64,000 nucleotides of DNA, taken from assembly GCA_022702545.1 (NCBI GenBank), contig JAHRBC010000004.1, positions 5,548,001 to 5,612,000 of the forward strand, read 5' to 3'. Below the pieces are notes generated by a model, which was not told where the DNA came from, did not search any database, and saw only the letters and a list, made by a program, of their open reading frames with translations. The stretch is from Phycomyces nitens. Taxonomy: Eukaryota > Mucoromycota > Mucoromycetes > Mucorales > Phycomycetaceae. Below, piece after piece: positions 37,626-50,313 of this stretch; within the stretch, counting starts at the first letter, position 1, and each line of letters opens with the position of its first letter. Made by a program: the position numbers and the translations under genes.

Positions 37626-38468
37626 AAAAGTAAATTTGAGACTCTTAATTAATATCGTTATTAGAAAAGTACTAGAATGAGATTCATTTTATAGGATTGT
37701 AGAACTAGGCACAAGGTTTAGTGGAAGGTATACAGATATGGGTTGCTAAAAAAACTAAATCAAACACAGTCTGTTTCACACCATGGGGAAGTATGAAAGA
37801 GATGATATCCTGGTCATAGTCGTATCATTACCGATATCCAAAAGCGGGATGAGCAGATCTACGGGCTAGACAGGAGAAAAAAAGCAGAGAGATATTCTTG
37901 AAGGGTGCCTTGGAATATGTTTTTTGGCGTGGTTCTAAAGGAAGAATCGGATCTAAGCCGCTTCGTATGTGTTTTTCTAGACCTCTTGAAAAAGCTGGTC
38001 TCACCAAGATGAGTAAACACGGTTGCAGTAGTTACCCAGTATTGATAGAAATCTCATGCGCGTGACTATGCCCTAGCACAATAATTGAGAGAGATATGAA
38101 GATAATTGAGTTTAATGTCGTACTTTTACCCCATATCTGATCCGAAATCCACGTCGGATCAGAAAAAATAAAAGTACTTGGACATGACCAGAGTTGAAGT
38201 TATACAGAAAGAGGACCTGGTTAAGCAGTTTGTCCAGAAGGTTATTCCGATATTGTTTTTATTAATTGGTATAATCAACACCAATATTCGCGAGTTTTTT
38301 TTAAAAGGAATATCAAAGTACAACTTCTCTTGTTTCCAAAAATGGAAACTATTTGGAAGAAGAATATTTGGAATTGGATTGCTTTTTTTTTTTTTTTTGG
38401 AACCAGAGGAAGGGATAGAGAGATAAGTCGGACTCTGTATATTATATAAACCCCCATTCACGGTTACC
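37626..38468. other. intergenic, no gene recognised
   Basis: Mixed composition, no coding-like frame. A TATA-like TATATAAA at about 38442-38449 precedes the gag-like remnant. The frames at 38159-38539 are Lys/Phe/Ile-rich. Confidence 0.4.
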
Positions 38469-39380
38469 ATGGACACCGACGATCTTGAAAAACTAAAGGA
38501 CCGATGGCCACCACGATTAGCCGACTTATACGAGCACAAGCTCCCACCCTCCCACCGCCCTGGGTTTGGGCACTATAGTTTATTGCTGGGGTCGTTGACA
38601 CAGACACCGTTTAGAAAGTGGTTTAATGAACATGATATTATTGCTGACCTCATCTGGCGCCGGGGGGATTGGGGTACACACCTTGTTGTATGATATCGCT
38701 ACTGTTAATGTATCACTCGTAGAATTTAAGGATGGTGTTCGATTCCACCTTTCAGACTCGTTTGCTGTCAGATTGGTATCATAACATTGGAGAACTCACG
38801 ATTGTGGAGATCGTCATGACAACAAAAGTCCCTTTAAAATATTCCAACAAAGGGATCACAGTTGGTAAGGCATGTGTCAATGGTTTCCCTTTTCTTGGAC
38901 CAGAGGTAGAGTTGACCAAGGTCTTTTTCTCCAAAGTTCTTACGCAGAGTAGATCAAAAACAGTAAGCAACATACGTAAATATATTAAAGATTATGGCAT
39001 TTTCCCTGAGGTGGGAATACGACTCACGCAGGGATGGTTTGGTGGTCAAGCCTGTCATCTCATCCGCTCCCCACATGGTCCTTCTCCAACACCATTCCTA
39101 CCTTTATCTCATGTTAGTCCCTTTGGGGATGCTCAAATAGTTTATGCTATTTAGTCCAAGATGCCTTTGCACTGCAGCTTTTGTCATAATTTTAGACGCT
39201 GTTTTTTTTTGGACTGCCCTGAGCGAGAATCTTGTGCCTACTGAAGGTCCAATGCACCTGACTATCTTTGCACTCGCTGTCCTAACACTCATAAACTTAG
39301 ATATGCACAATCTAGCTTATCAAATACTTCTGGTAATGGATAATGGTGTGTCCTCTTCTAAGAAAGCCAACTTCTTCAAC
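38469..39380 (+). pseudogene. retroelement gag/ORF1-like remnant with zinc-knuckle trace
   Basis: A first frame from the ATG at 38469 reads KLKDRWPPRLADLYEHKL, LLGSLTQTPFRKWFNEH and IIADLIWRRGDWGTHLV. After a frameshift near 38693 it continues with YDIATVNVSLVEFKDGVRF. Another shift leads to 38770-39150: VEIVMTTKVPLKYSNKGIT, GKACVNGFPFLGPEVELTKV, then GWFGGQACHLI and LSHVSPFGDAQIVYAI. After an in-frame TAG the same frame gives KMPLHCSFCHNFRRC and DCPERES, a damaged CCHC-type knuckle. This order matches, from memory, gag-like ORF1 proteins of LINE-type elements that are abundant in Mucorales. At least two frameshifts and several stops make it inactive. No reverse transcriptase follows on this strand. 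Confidence 0.5.
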
Positions 39381-39741
39381 AGTCCTAAATCTTTATAGGG
39401 TTTTACACTTGGAAATTTCTTTCCACTTCTTCCTGAATCGGTCAAAAAGTACTAGCCCTTTTATCCCTTGCTCTGGTCTCAAATACCAAGCCAACTCGAA
39501 ATCCTTTGAATTATCTTCCTTTCCCAATAGTCCTTTGAAAGGTGACACATACGGGGTTGTACCTTGGGGTTCTCTTGTCTATTCCCTTTTATTTTTCTAA
39601 TAAACCACGCATATTGACGTTGGTTTCACCAACCAATAAAATAAAATAGAGAGACTAATGCTGTCTACTGAGCCACGAGGGTACAAAAAAAGTTACTAGA
39701 CAGAAATACCATTGGAAATTGGAGAGTGGTAAAGAGGTTGA

Positions 39742-40290
39742 CTATATTATATGGGATCTTACTATTCTCTTTTCTACCAAACCTATCCATAAATCAAATT
39801 TGGCACGTTTAAAAGTATAGTTGAGGACAGTGAGTACGAACATTTCCAGGTATATTGGAAATCCAGTATACGTGGAACTCGCACTCAGAATAATCAAAGA
39901 AACGATGTCCCTTGGCATCTTGTACCGAGTATAATACACACGGTCTTTAGCAATTCTGATGCCTACATTGTCATATTTTAAACCGTCTTGTTGGTCGGCA
40001 CGATTTCCACAATCATGGGTTTTCCAATGTCGCAAGATGTTAATCTGACAGCGATCGTGTATGGGATGCTAGATTAGCAGTGATGTCGTACAACAGAGTG
40101 TGGCTATACATCTCAATAGCAGACTGGATCTGCAATGATACCGTCATTACAAGGTACTTTATGGTTTTTATTTCAATAATGTAGGAAGGTCGGTAGATAG
40201 TTTGTACTTGTGTCTGTTGGATGAGCATAGTGGCCATGAGGATTCTAGTTTTTTTTTCAGATTCATATTTATCTATGTAGGACAAACAGC
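39742..40290 (-). pseudogene. second gag/ORF1-like remnant, opposite orientation
   Basis: The minus strand reads AIEMYSHTLLYDITANLAS, HTRSLSD, then (after a shift) CDIGKPMIVEIVPTNKTV and KYDNVGIRIAKDRVY. These parallel NIGELTIVEIVMTTKV and KYSNKGITVGKACVNGF in the plus-strand remnant at 38469-39380. The DNA is also alignable (CATTGGAAAACCCATGATTG here, CATTGGAGAACTCACGATTG there). It is thus a diverged, inverted relative, possibly the ORF1 of the same minus-strand element as the LINE endonuclease fragment at 37362-37625. Too short and broken to be functional. Confidence 0.45.
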
Positions 40291-40541
40291 ATCGAGAGTC
40301 ATGTAAATTGTATAATTATACGATTCTTGGATATATTGTTCTCTAGAGCGTAAATATTTAATTTGAAAAGGCGTTTTGTCGACACAAAATAACAATAACA
40401 ACAATAATAATAATTTTTTACTGTTAATCTTGTTTTTACAACAATAAATATATCGATATATACATGTGCGTATGTATATACATGTACTTATTCTTATAAA
40501 GACACCACCACCAACAACAACAACAACAGTAGTAGTGGCAA

Positions 40542-42639
40542 ATGCATACACCACAAAGATCATTAGACTATTCTACTGAAAAGGAGGGTTTAAAGACTCC
40601 AATCAATCAGAGATTCCAACGCATTACAAACTCTCCAGCACCCTCACCATTACGTCGCTTCCTGTCAGATACTATCAATGGTGTACGCGAGAAAGGAACT
40701 AAGGAACTTGATCGTATATACGAAACCTTTTCAGAGTTTACAGGCATAAGCCCAATTCCAAAAGAAAGAGTAAGAGGAATCTTGGACAGAATTACCAAAA
40801 AAGAAAGAACGTGATCATTAGTATTTTACTGAATCATCAAAATAATACATTAGCCTCAGAAATCTCTAAAAAATAAGATTACAAAGCGTACACCAAAATC
40901 CACTCTGGACATCAAGCAGACCTTGAATGAACACAAGGCCCATACAATGTTGACGCCTATTATGGAGAGACACTCTTTGAATTCAATCAGAAAAGACACT
41001 GGTGTGTGGGATTAGGAAAATAGAAACAATTCATTTAAAAGGTTAACCCCCATATTGGGTAGGTACACAGACTCCACTTGTGACCCAAAGAAGTTACAGA
41101 TCCCCATCAAGAAACCTCGAAAAAGAAAGCTCATTTTACAACAATTCATTCACAATATCTCCTACACAAAGACCATCTTACTCAACCATAAAGTCACAGC
41201 AAGATCCAGCTAATAATCCTGATAAATCTATCAACCATAGTACAAGCACCACCTTTTTCAATTCTCGCTCAATTGAACGAACACCATCAAAAAGTAACTC
41301 TGCCTCGCGCCTTGTTGAAATGCTAATGGCAGAAAATGTGCGGCTTGAGCGCCTGCAAAAGAACCTAGACTATATTCTATTACAGGTAATTTCCTTGATA
41401 TCTAGCTACAATATTAGGCTCATTTGGAACCATTAGACTTCTGAACTTGCAAAGAGTCCAAAAACACCTCTTCCAGTCTGTGATCCAGGACCAATTCACC
41501 AAAAGACGTACCCAAGAGAGCAACATTGCTATTCACCAATAAGCCCACTTGTTAAACCCACAAACCATTCTACCCGATACGACCAATACGACCAATACGA
41601 CCAATCGCCAGGATCACCTTTAGATGTATTGGATAATACGCCATCCTCATTTCATAACCACTTTCATGCTTCACCTCCTGCCAACCTATTGATGTCATCC
41701 CCTCCGCCCCCTCCACCTCCACCTCCTCCAGCACCAACCATGTCCCCAAAAATCAAGACTTTAATTCAAACAAGCAAAAACGATGGCGACCTTTGTAAAG
41801 ACAAGAATGTATGAAAATAATTTAAAGAGAAATAGAGTTGATGCTGTGTATCAATATGTGTAGGTTCTGGAAAAACATTTAGAGCCAAACTCACCTCATC
41901 GTCTGTCTGGGCTGCTGGAAGAAATACCTAAAGCCAAGCTAAAATCAGCACGAATAATTAGGTAAGTTTGTACGACTCTGTATCTAGGGTAGAGAGACAA
42001 TGGGTTTTTTGCGTTAAAGAAAAAAAAATAAGGGTTTTATATTAAAAATCGACATATATATATATTTAAATATGCAATGTGTACAGATCCCCAAGTGGGC
42101 GGAGAGTCAGCAATCAGTTCTGGAAGGAGATCCATAAAGACAAACTCAACAAGCGTGTGTTACAAGAAGAAAATCTCTTTCCGTCTTATAAGCGCCCAAG
42201 GACTGGTTCAGACCTTTTGGAAAACTACCAAAGTTTAGCCCAAGACTCCCAGATATCGAAGCCAAAGGACAATGAAGATGCCTTTTGGAAATCAGATGGG
42301 GGTTCAAGTGCCTTTAATGAGAAGCTGTTTCGTGTGGCCCGGGAAGAACGCAAAGAAAACCACAGACGTGCCAAATCACCCCTACAATCTACTCTTGGAG
42401 ACGAGCTAAAAAAGGCAGACAATGCAGAATTACAAGCAAGTAAAGAAGGAAAGAACAACGCCAGATCTTCGTTTTCATCACAAAGGGTCCAGGGATCCGA
42501 TAGACCACAAAGGAACCAAGTAATGCTCACTGAACTCCAGCAAAAGTTTAAAGAAAAGCAGAACCTGTGGCAAATTAAAGGTGATGAATGGAAGTTTTCG
42601 GGGACATCGTATCATATTATAAATGAAGAAAAGAAATGA
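40542..42639 (+). CDS. orphan disordered protein with short coiled coil (six exons)
   Basis: Exons 40542-40769, 40878-41001, 41063-41385, 41437-41808, 41864-41961 and 42087-42639; in phase, 565 aa. The first donor (GTAAGA at 40770) was chosen because the longer reading ends in a stop and cannot be spliced in frame. The protein is rich in Ser, Pro, Asn and Lys. It contains many SP and TP sites (for example TPQRS, SPAPSPLRR, SPSRN), candidate proline-directed kinase targets; a predicted coiled coil LVEMLMAENVRLERLQKNLD at about 200-220; a YDQYDQYDQ repeat; a run of ten prolines at about 313-325; and a charged C-terminus (ELQQKFKEKQNLWQIKGDEW). The composition suggests a regulated cytoskeletal or nuclear scaffold, but I recognise no family, and that role is inference only. 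Confidence 0.7.
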
Positions 42640-43198
42640 GGCTATTAGCCAGTCCTATTGAACCTCTTTGAAATGGATATTAATGTATACTGTTTTTAAA
42701 AAATCCAGCTTGGTCTGATTTCTGTCTTGGATAAAATACAAGAATAATGGCCTTGCAACCAATACCAATACCAATATTCACAATTATGTGTTTGAGCGAT
42801 TCTTATATATATATTCTTATATATATATATATATACAGTGTCAAGATCATGTGATATCAATGTGTATGTAAAAATGGAATCAACGAGAAACCAAAAGGGG
42901 TGTCTAGAAAATAAAAAATAAAATAAAATAAAGAGTAGATACTTGGTCTTTAGCCCTTTTATCACTGTTATTCTTGAGTCTAGTGGAGCCTTGGTCCAGA
43001 ATATCACTTTTAGTTGTCCTGAATTTGACTCTCTATTTTCACTCTTATACGCGCCCCGGAACCGAGCCTTGCAAGTTCAGACCGATTTTCACTTTGGCGT
43101 GACCCCCCATTGTTGCGCCTGTTCTATCCAACCTACGCATGAACATCTGCTCATCTTGAACATTCTATTTATTGATCTAAACGGTACACAATAATCCA
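42640..43198. other. intergenic, VPS8 promoter region
   Basis: 559 bp between two plus-strand genes. TA tracts at 42804-42834, then a more GC-rich promoter-like segment (43050-43130) upstream of the VPS8 start. No gene seen. Confidence 0.5.
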
Positions 43199-46100
43199 AT
43201 GGACGATACTGCTTCGACAGAGACAACAAAGGCCAGTCTACCTGTCATCAAGACCGACCCTACAGCCAATCATACACTTCATTCAGATAATGTCAATCCT
43301 CATCTTCTTGTAGCACCTGTCATGGAGAGAAGCTCAAGTACCAGCACCATCAAGTTTCGGAACAATTACGATGCATTGTTAAAAGAAGTCCTAGAAGAAA
43401 GCTCAGAGGATGAGGAAGAGTTGCTCAACCAAATGGACATTGACCTCACTTCAGCTACCGCAGAACTTCCCGAGGAACTAAGGGCTGCTCTCGAAGATCG
43501 CTCTCTGGCTGACAAATATCTCGCTAACCTAAAGACGTTTATGAGTCACCGTCGAACACACTCTTATAGCTCCATGACAAGCAGCAAGGGTGATTTCTCG
43601 AGGTAGAGACTAGGCTTTCGATGGCTTCTACTTTACTAACTCGCGGTCTTTCTATCAGTCCTTCTACACCAATGCAGACTTCCTTTACTCAACCAATGTC
43701 GCCCAAGCCATTCTTTCGGGCCCACCAAGATCCTCTCTCAAAGCTGCTTGACGATGTCCCTTACCAGACACGTCTTATCAATGGTGTCGAATCCTTGACT
43801 GTATTGGAGCAAAAGTTTCATTCTCTGAGAATTCCAGAGCTGGATCTGCCAACCGTGTCAGATACCGTGATTCGTGCACGATTGGATTCTCTATACAAAA
43901 TCCAGGATGATTTGTTTATTCATTTGCACGGTGGACCACTTGCAAAAAACACCCACAACTCTCAGAACATTGGAGAGAAAAAGAAGGACAAGGTAACACA
44001 ACTTTTGGATGATATTGCCAGAGAGATTGGCCTTTATGAAGAGTTTGTAAAGAAAGGTAATCTGCAATATAAACGGCAAGGGATCAGGATAATAACGGTG
44101 ATTTACCTTGAATTCTTTAGCGAATTATCTTTGCCTAGAAAACATCCTTAATGAGTCAGACTCGAGTGGAGATGAGTACCAAGATTCAGAAATATTCGAG
44201 ACAGACGGAAGCGGCATACATTTTGTAGGTGGAAACAGGGGGGGAGGGGGAGTCTGATATAAAGGCTTGTCTCATCTTCTTGTGTGTCAAAGGACTCTTC
44301 GTCGGATATCTCCAGAACATCACCCAATACCCCTGCGTCTCCTGCAACATATTCCTCTGCACAAGCTGGTTCATTCACTAGTGTATCTGCATCTTTACCC
44401 GCAACATCTCGCCGTGCTTCGGCCAACCTATTCTTTTCTCTTTCAGAAAACAGGACATCATCTAGTCCTAATTTTCGCCGTATTGACTCTTCTACAGGCG
44501 AATCATCCACATCTCACCAATCTTCTGATGCTGGAACACCGTCTGATCGCTCTTTATCTCTTTCTGCTCTAATGAATGACACAAACTCACCAGAAAATGA
44601 GAAGAATAGTGTTGAGCCATGGGAGGCATTCAAGTGGACTCCATTACTAAAGATATCCGAACAGTTGTACTCGGATTCTGTCAGGAAGAACAGCGGTCTC
44701 CTAACGGTCCTTGCAGTAAGTTCTTTTTGGATCCTCTTTTGTGTTTGATTCTTAATGCCCTTTCTTTTTTTTAAAAAATTCCTAAAGGTCAGTGGTGTGA
44801 TAGCTATTGGAACCACCCGAAGCTTGGTGTTTGTCTATGATTATTCTCAAAACCTAAAGTGTGTTCTCGGGGACAGTGCACGGGGTGAGAAGCATTCTTG
44901 ACGCTTTTGTTGTTGTTGTATGGCCAAACTAATTCATGTGTGTCTTTGCAGCTGTTGAGGTTGGATCTGTTACCTCTTTAGCCATATCAGCCGATCACAC
45001 AACCATTGCTTGTGGATACAGTCAAGGATACATAATCGTCTGGAATATTAAGAAACCAGCTCATCCTATACGAACCATTGATCCCATCCCGGCTAGTCAA
45101 CTGGCAGGTGCCTTGTCATCCAATGCAACTGGCCCACAACAAACCCCACTGAGGAAGGAAGGTCATGTAAAGGGTGCTGCTATTCTTCACATAGGGTTCA
45201 TTAGTATCAAAAAGTCAGAGATCGTCTCGGCCGATGATCAGGGAATGGCCTTTTATCACCTACTCTACAAGGTCGTCATGGTCAATGCAGTAGACACAAC
45301 ACGGATACTGGGAAGATACCAAAATATATCCTTTTCTTCAGATCCCTCTTTAAACGGGGGATCCTACAAACAAAACAGTCCACCCGGCGATGATCTGTCG
45401 GTTATACCCAAGCCAAAGAAGCCCAGTACAGTGTTTGGGATGCAACCCCTTCCACTTGGGCACATACCACACCCGGCCGAGAGTTTTGGATTGGTCGCAC
45501 TCTTGACCCCATACAAAGTAAGACAAAGGAGGGAGAAAACGGTGGATATGCCATGTGTGTGTGTGTACTGATCAGTTTCTGGATAATTCAAATCACCCAA
45601 CCGCTTAGATGATTATCGTTGGTCTCAAGCCAACCCCACAGACACAGTTCAAGTTCTTGAAGCCAAAGCCTCTTCATCCCCCTGGTCTGGTAGTAGACCA
45701 GGATGGTCTAGAGTCTCTCGAGGCCGAAAGAGAAGAGCCAATAAATTCAAAGGCCTATGGTGAGAGTCTTTCTGGCTGTCTTGCCTGGCTTCCAGTAACA
45801 AAAACCGGCATTCATAATGAAAAAGAACCTCAAGGTAAACCCAAACCCTTTTATTTAAAATCATGATATGATATTAATTTTATTTTTATATATAAAAAGA
45901 CAAGAAATCCAGAGATTCGCTTCCTTCAACGGATCCCATGCTTGCATTCTCTTGGGGAAAACATCTGTTCATAATCCGGGTTGGAGTAGAGGCTGCTGAA
46001 TCAAAGCAGCAAAACGGCAACAGGACAGGCAGAAACCCTATAGGAAACAAGACAAAACGAGGAAATAAACTAGAGTTTATTAAGCTGGGAGAATGGAGAT

Positions 46101-49100
46101 GCAAGGATCCTATTGTTGGGCTCCAGTGGATCAACAGACAGGTTAATATTCATAGACTTTAACGTGTCATTAACCTTGACAAACTGACATTTTTTTTTAC
46201 ATTGACGATTAACATAGATCCTCGTTTTATTTACACCCAACGAAGAAATGATCTTGTTCGACCCAAAGAATATGAGGGAAACCGAAAGAGCAAGCATTAG
46301 GAACAAACAGCTTGTTTACCATGACTGGTTCAATGGCCCGCTCAAAGATCTGGCCACTGAGACTATTGTCCAGACAAATCAATCAGCTCTTGGAACAAAC
46401 AACACGATTGTCACTCACAAGAATATTGAAATGGCATACTATCATTCATTAAAAGGCTACAAAGGCAAGATGTTTCTTTTGGTAAGTACATGGTAAACAG
46501 GAATCCAGACTGCTCAACTGCCTTGATTACCTTAGGGACTACGCCAAATATTTGTTGGTACTCTCTTGTCATGGGCAGACCGTATTCTTGCCCTTGTAAA
46601 AGCAGGCGATTTCCTCGAGGGCATCGAGCTTGCAACCTTGTTCTATAATGGTCGGCGCATACAGACAGTCGTCGGTCTCCCCGAAGACGAGCAGGCCCGC
46701 AAGAAGCTTGTAGGAGAAGAACTCATGGAGCTATTGGTGGCCTCTCTGAATTATGCATTTTCTTCCAAACGCACTTATGAAGGAATGACCGATGACATTG
46801 CAGGAGGAAATTCGATTCTTTTTCATGACTTGGCTGATGGGTGTATGAAAGCATGCCTGAGTATGGGAAAACTCGATTTCCTTTTCGACACAGTATACGA
46901 GCGGTTTGCTGCGTCTAATGTGAGAGGAGTATTCTTGGAAGTATTAGAGCCATATATTGTACAAGACCAGATGCCAGACATACCGCCTTCCATCATGAAG
47001 GATTTGGTAGAGCATTACAGCGAGAAAAAGCTACTTGCTCAACTCGAACAAGTAATTTGGCATGTAAATCCTCAATGCTTGAGTATTGACCAGATCGTCA
47101 GTATGTGTCACCGCGAGGGCTTATATGAAGCTATGATGTACGTTTGGAACAAGAGTATGAACGACTATGTCAGTCCTGTGGTGGAAATGCTCAAGGTTAT
47201 CCGTCGTGTCTTGACAATCGAGAGCCAGACAGCTACAGCTACAGCCGAACAAAACAATATAGCACAACGGTCGCGTGTCTCTAGTAGTGAAAGTAGAGTC
47301 TGGACGCGTCCCTCTTCTGAAAATAACTTGAGACAAAATACCGAAAAGCTATTTGACTATCTCAAGTCTGTCTTACGGGGCCGCTCATTCCCAGATCAGC
47401 TTCAGATGGTAGGCTCGCGGGCAACAGAGGCAAAGAGTGCTGTTTACTCCTTTGTATTTTCTGGAAGATGTGTTGTCTGGCCACGGATCGGTGGAAAGCT
47501 TGTGCTGACTACGACAGAAGAAGAAGAAATGTCAGAGCCAACCTATCCTTATCTACGACTCTTACTTCGATTCAACACCAAAAAGTTCTTGGAAGCACTC
47601 GAGGTCGTATTTGAAGATCCTTGGCTCAATGGAGGGGAGGATATATTGACTTCAACATTTGAAGACGAGCTACCAGGAAAAGTCATTTCCCGGCAGATCA
47701 TCGTCAGTACTCTGTTAGACGTCATGGGAGGAGGGCTGTCTGGGAGCGGGCTTCCACCGCCACCTCCAAGGCCAAAGCAATCGATTTCCACTTCAACCGT
47801 TCAGTCTTTTAGTATGAAAGGATCAGGATCCACAACTAACGGACCAGGACAAACCCCGGATGGACCGGCAAGATATGACTATGCCTCTAGTGACAATCTG
47901 GTGCAGCTCTACATGTTCATAGCCAACAATCTTCACAAATACACAACATTTATATTATTACCTCCAAAGACCCTGAACAAGATCCTGGTCAGATTGGCAG
48001 AAGAATCCAATACAGACACACGAGAAGAACGTCAGACGGCCGTCCAGAATCTCCTTAATATCTATACACCTGTCAACGAGGAACATATGGCGACGCTTTA
48101 TGAAGAGGCAGGTTTCTGGAAGGTGCTTACAAATGTGTATCGCCGGGATAAGAAGTATGGAAAACTAGTAGAGGCATTTCTCAAGGACGATGAACGAAGA
48201 CATATGGTGTTTGACTGCGTACAGGCCCTTTTGAGAGACTTTTCTGAACTCAATACCAAGCAAAAGAATGAGGTGAAGAGCGTCATAATGATCCGGATAT
48301 CGCAGTTTGTGGAAATAGATGGACAGAAAACAGCGTTTATTATAGAAAAGTTCTTTGATAATGACCATGAAAAAGCTATCCGTCTATTGGAAGAAGACCA
48401 AGAGCTGGGAGAAGAAGAACATCATGCCACAGCCGACAAGCGCCTTTTCTTGTACCTGCGTGGACTACTGGAGCCAGGAGATGGCAAGAACCCCGTGTCA
48501 GAGATAATTCCCAGCGACACATACAGAGCTTCTGGCATGGTTCAACAGCGTAGATCATCCAATATAGGCCCCGCCATCCAAGAACGCTATATTGATCTCA
48601 TGTGCCGATTTGATCCCTCTGGCGTCTATGACTATTTCAGCACAAAACTAGGCGACAATGTGAATTTGGATAATATCTTGAAGAGTTGTGAAAAGTATAA
48701 TATAATTGACGCCGTTGTGTGGATCATGGAAAAGAAAGGAGATACCCAAGGCGCGTTGGATAAGATGCTGGAAGTTGCAAAAGAGAATAACATGACGATA
48801 CTCCAGATCATAAAGGACAATGGAGCAGAGGACGGAAGAACACTAGAGGGAACTCCAAATGCCAATCTGTGGAAATTCGAAGACCAACTCACAATACGTA
48901 ACTGCTTGATAGGCTTGAACGGTGTATTACGTGTTGGCACTCGTTTGTGTGAAAATAGTAGCAGAATGTCCTTGTCAACATATACCACAGAAATAACCCC
49001 TGGTAACCAAGACAACCTATCCGTATCATCAAAAGTAGACGACGATGAACTAGACCAGGACTCCTTTAACAATTTGGAGCCAGAGCAGGATATACCGCTA

Positions 49101-49904
49101 TTAGAAAACGATGAAGTGGAATTGCTGTGGTTCAGACTCTTGGATGCCTATGTAGAAGCTTCCATTGAGATTTATGGAGCACTTGGCTCGGCAAATAATT
49201 CGAAAACAAAAGTACCTCAGGGGCTCCACCAGCACATTGTATCATCCTTGAAATCATATGTACAGACCATTCTTGCATCCTTTCTTCTTTCGACATCGCC
49301 TCAAGTATCATTACCACGTCTGTTGTTGCGACTAATCCGCTCACAATCCCGTGGAGAGACTACCTTTGCAGATTTTCGGGATATTTTGTTGAGTATGCTG
49401 GATACTTACAAATATGAAGGAAAGCTGCTCGAGATGACCAACCAACTGTTTGATCGAGATCTATATGGAGGAGTGCAAGAAATGGTGCGTAAAAAGGGAA
49501 GAGGATGGCGTCCACGGCGTGCAGTGTGCGAGATTTGTGGTGCTGCTATTCTCGATATCTCTTTGCTTCAACGACCACTGGCATGGGGATTTGATGACGA
49601 AAAGACAGATGGTGAGAAAGAGGGCGTACCTGAGGAGTCAGAAAAAGATCCCAAGGTTACAGAGTCAGGGGCAAATGAGTCTTTGGAAGAAGATTCAGAA
49701 TCAAAAAAAGACGAATCTGCAGTCAAACCAGAGCCAAAAGATGTGGTTGTGTTTCAGTGTGGACATGCCTATCATCGTCAGTGTATAGAACTGCAGCTTG
49801 GAGAGGGCCACCACGTATGCACCCTGTGTCATAACGGCACATCAAAAGGAAAGAGTCAAGTAAAAAGCAAGAAGGCCAAAGGAAAAGAAAGAGCAGCCGC
49901 CTAA
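43199..49904 (+). CDS. VPS8: VPS8, CORVET endosomal tethering complex subunit (ten exons)
   Basis: Exons 43199-43602, 43659-44056, 44121-44224, 44293-44715, 44788-44884, 44952-45517, 45609-45834, 45900-46141, 46218-46481 and 46536-49904; all GT-AG and in phase, 2030 aa. The N-terminal ~430 residues are acidic and Ser-rich. A WD40 region follows from about 435 to 900 (GVIAIGTTRSLVFVYDYS; VTSLAISADHTTIACGYSQ; GYIIVWNI). The diagnostic VPS8 block GDFLEGIELATLFYNG opens the helical CHCR part in the last exon. The C-terminus is a RING finger: CEICGAAI at about 1906, then, after a long acidic insert, FQCGHAYHRQCIEL and CTLC. CORVET acts with Rab5 in early endosome fusion and sorting to the vacuole. 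The protein is longer than I recall for other fungal VPS8 (about 1300 aa), mainly from the N-terminus and the RING insert. The first intron contains a TACTAAC branch point. Confidence 0.92.
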
Positions 49905-50313
49905 TCAAGCCAAGACTGTCTGACAGTATATTAAATCTATAATATTATATATATATGTATATATAAAAATGACCATACCCTTCATAAATATCTCGCACCA
50001 ATTGATGACTATAATCTCTGTCATTTTTTTAGTAAATCACAAGTGTGTTTCTTTTTTTATGAAACCGACAAAAAAGTGTTTGAAATGGCCATGAGGCACT
50101 ATTTATAAAACCCTGCTTGGATATTACAAGAGTAAAGAAGCTGAATAATTACAATATCTTATCCCTTCCAGGTATCATAAAATGTGGGACAAACCCATTT
50201 GACTTGCCGCAAGGTACCTCGGTCTTTGGCTGCCAATATTATTAACTATAAATACAAACAGGTCCTATCCCACATACTCCCCTTTCTTTATCAAATAAGT
50301 CTCCCCAAACGCC
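49905..50313. other. intergenic, no gene recognised
   Basis: 3' flank of VPS8 and promoter of the next gene, with a TA tract at 49945-49963. ATG codons at 50171 and 50184 open only short frames. The downstream gene is started at 50314 instead. Confidence 0.5.

Noticed and set aside
28248..40541. Centromere hypothesis for the gene-free region
   Set aside because: Only AT-richness and scattered LINE-like remnants support it; no centromere motif or kinetochore evidence can be seen from sequence.
42225..42530. 101-codon minus-strand frame
   Set aside because: Antisense shadow of the last exon of the orphan scaffold gene.
43621..43658. ATG at 43621 as a separate gene start
   Set aside because: It lies inside a 56-bp intron with a TACTAAC branch point and CAG acceptor; splicing joins exon 1 and exon 2 of VPS8 in phase.
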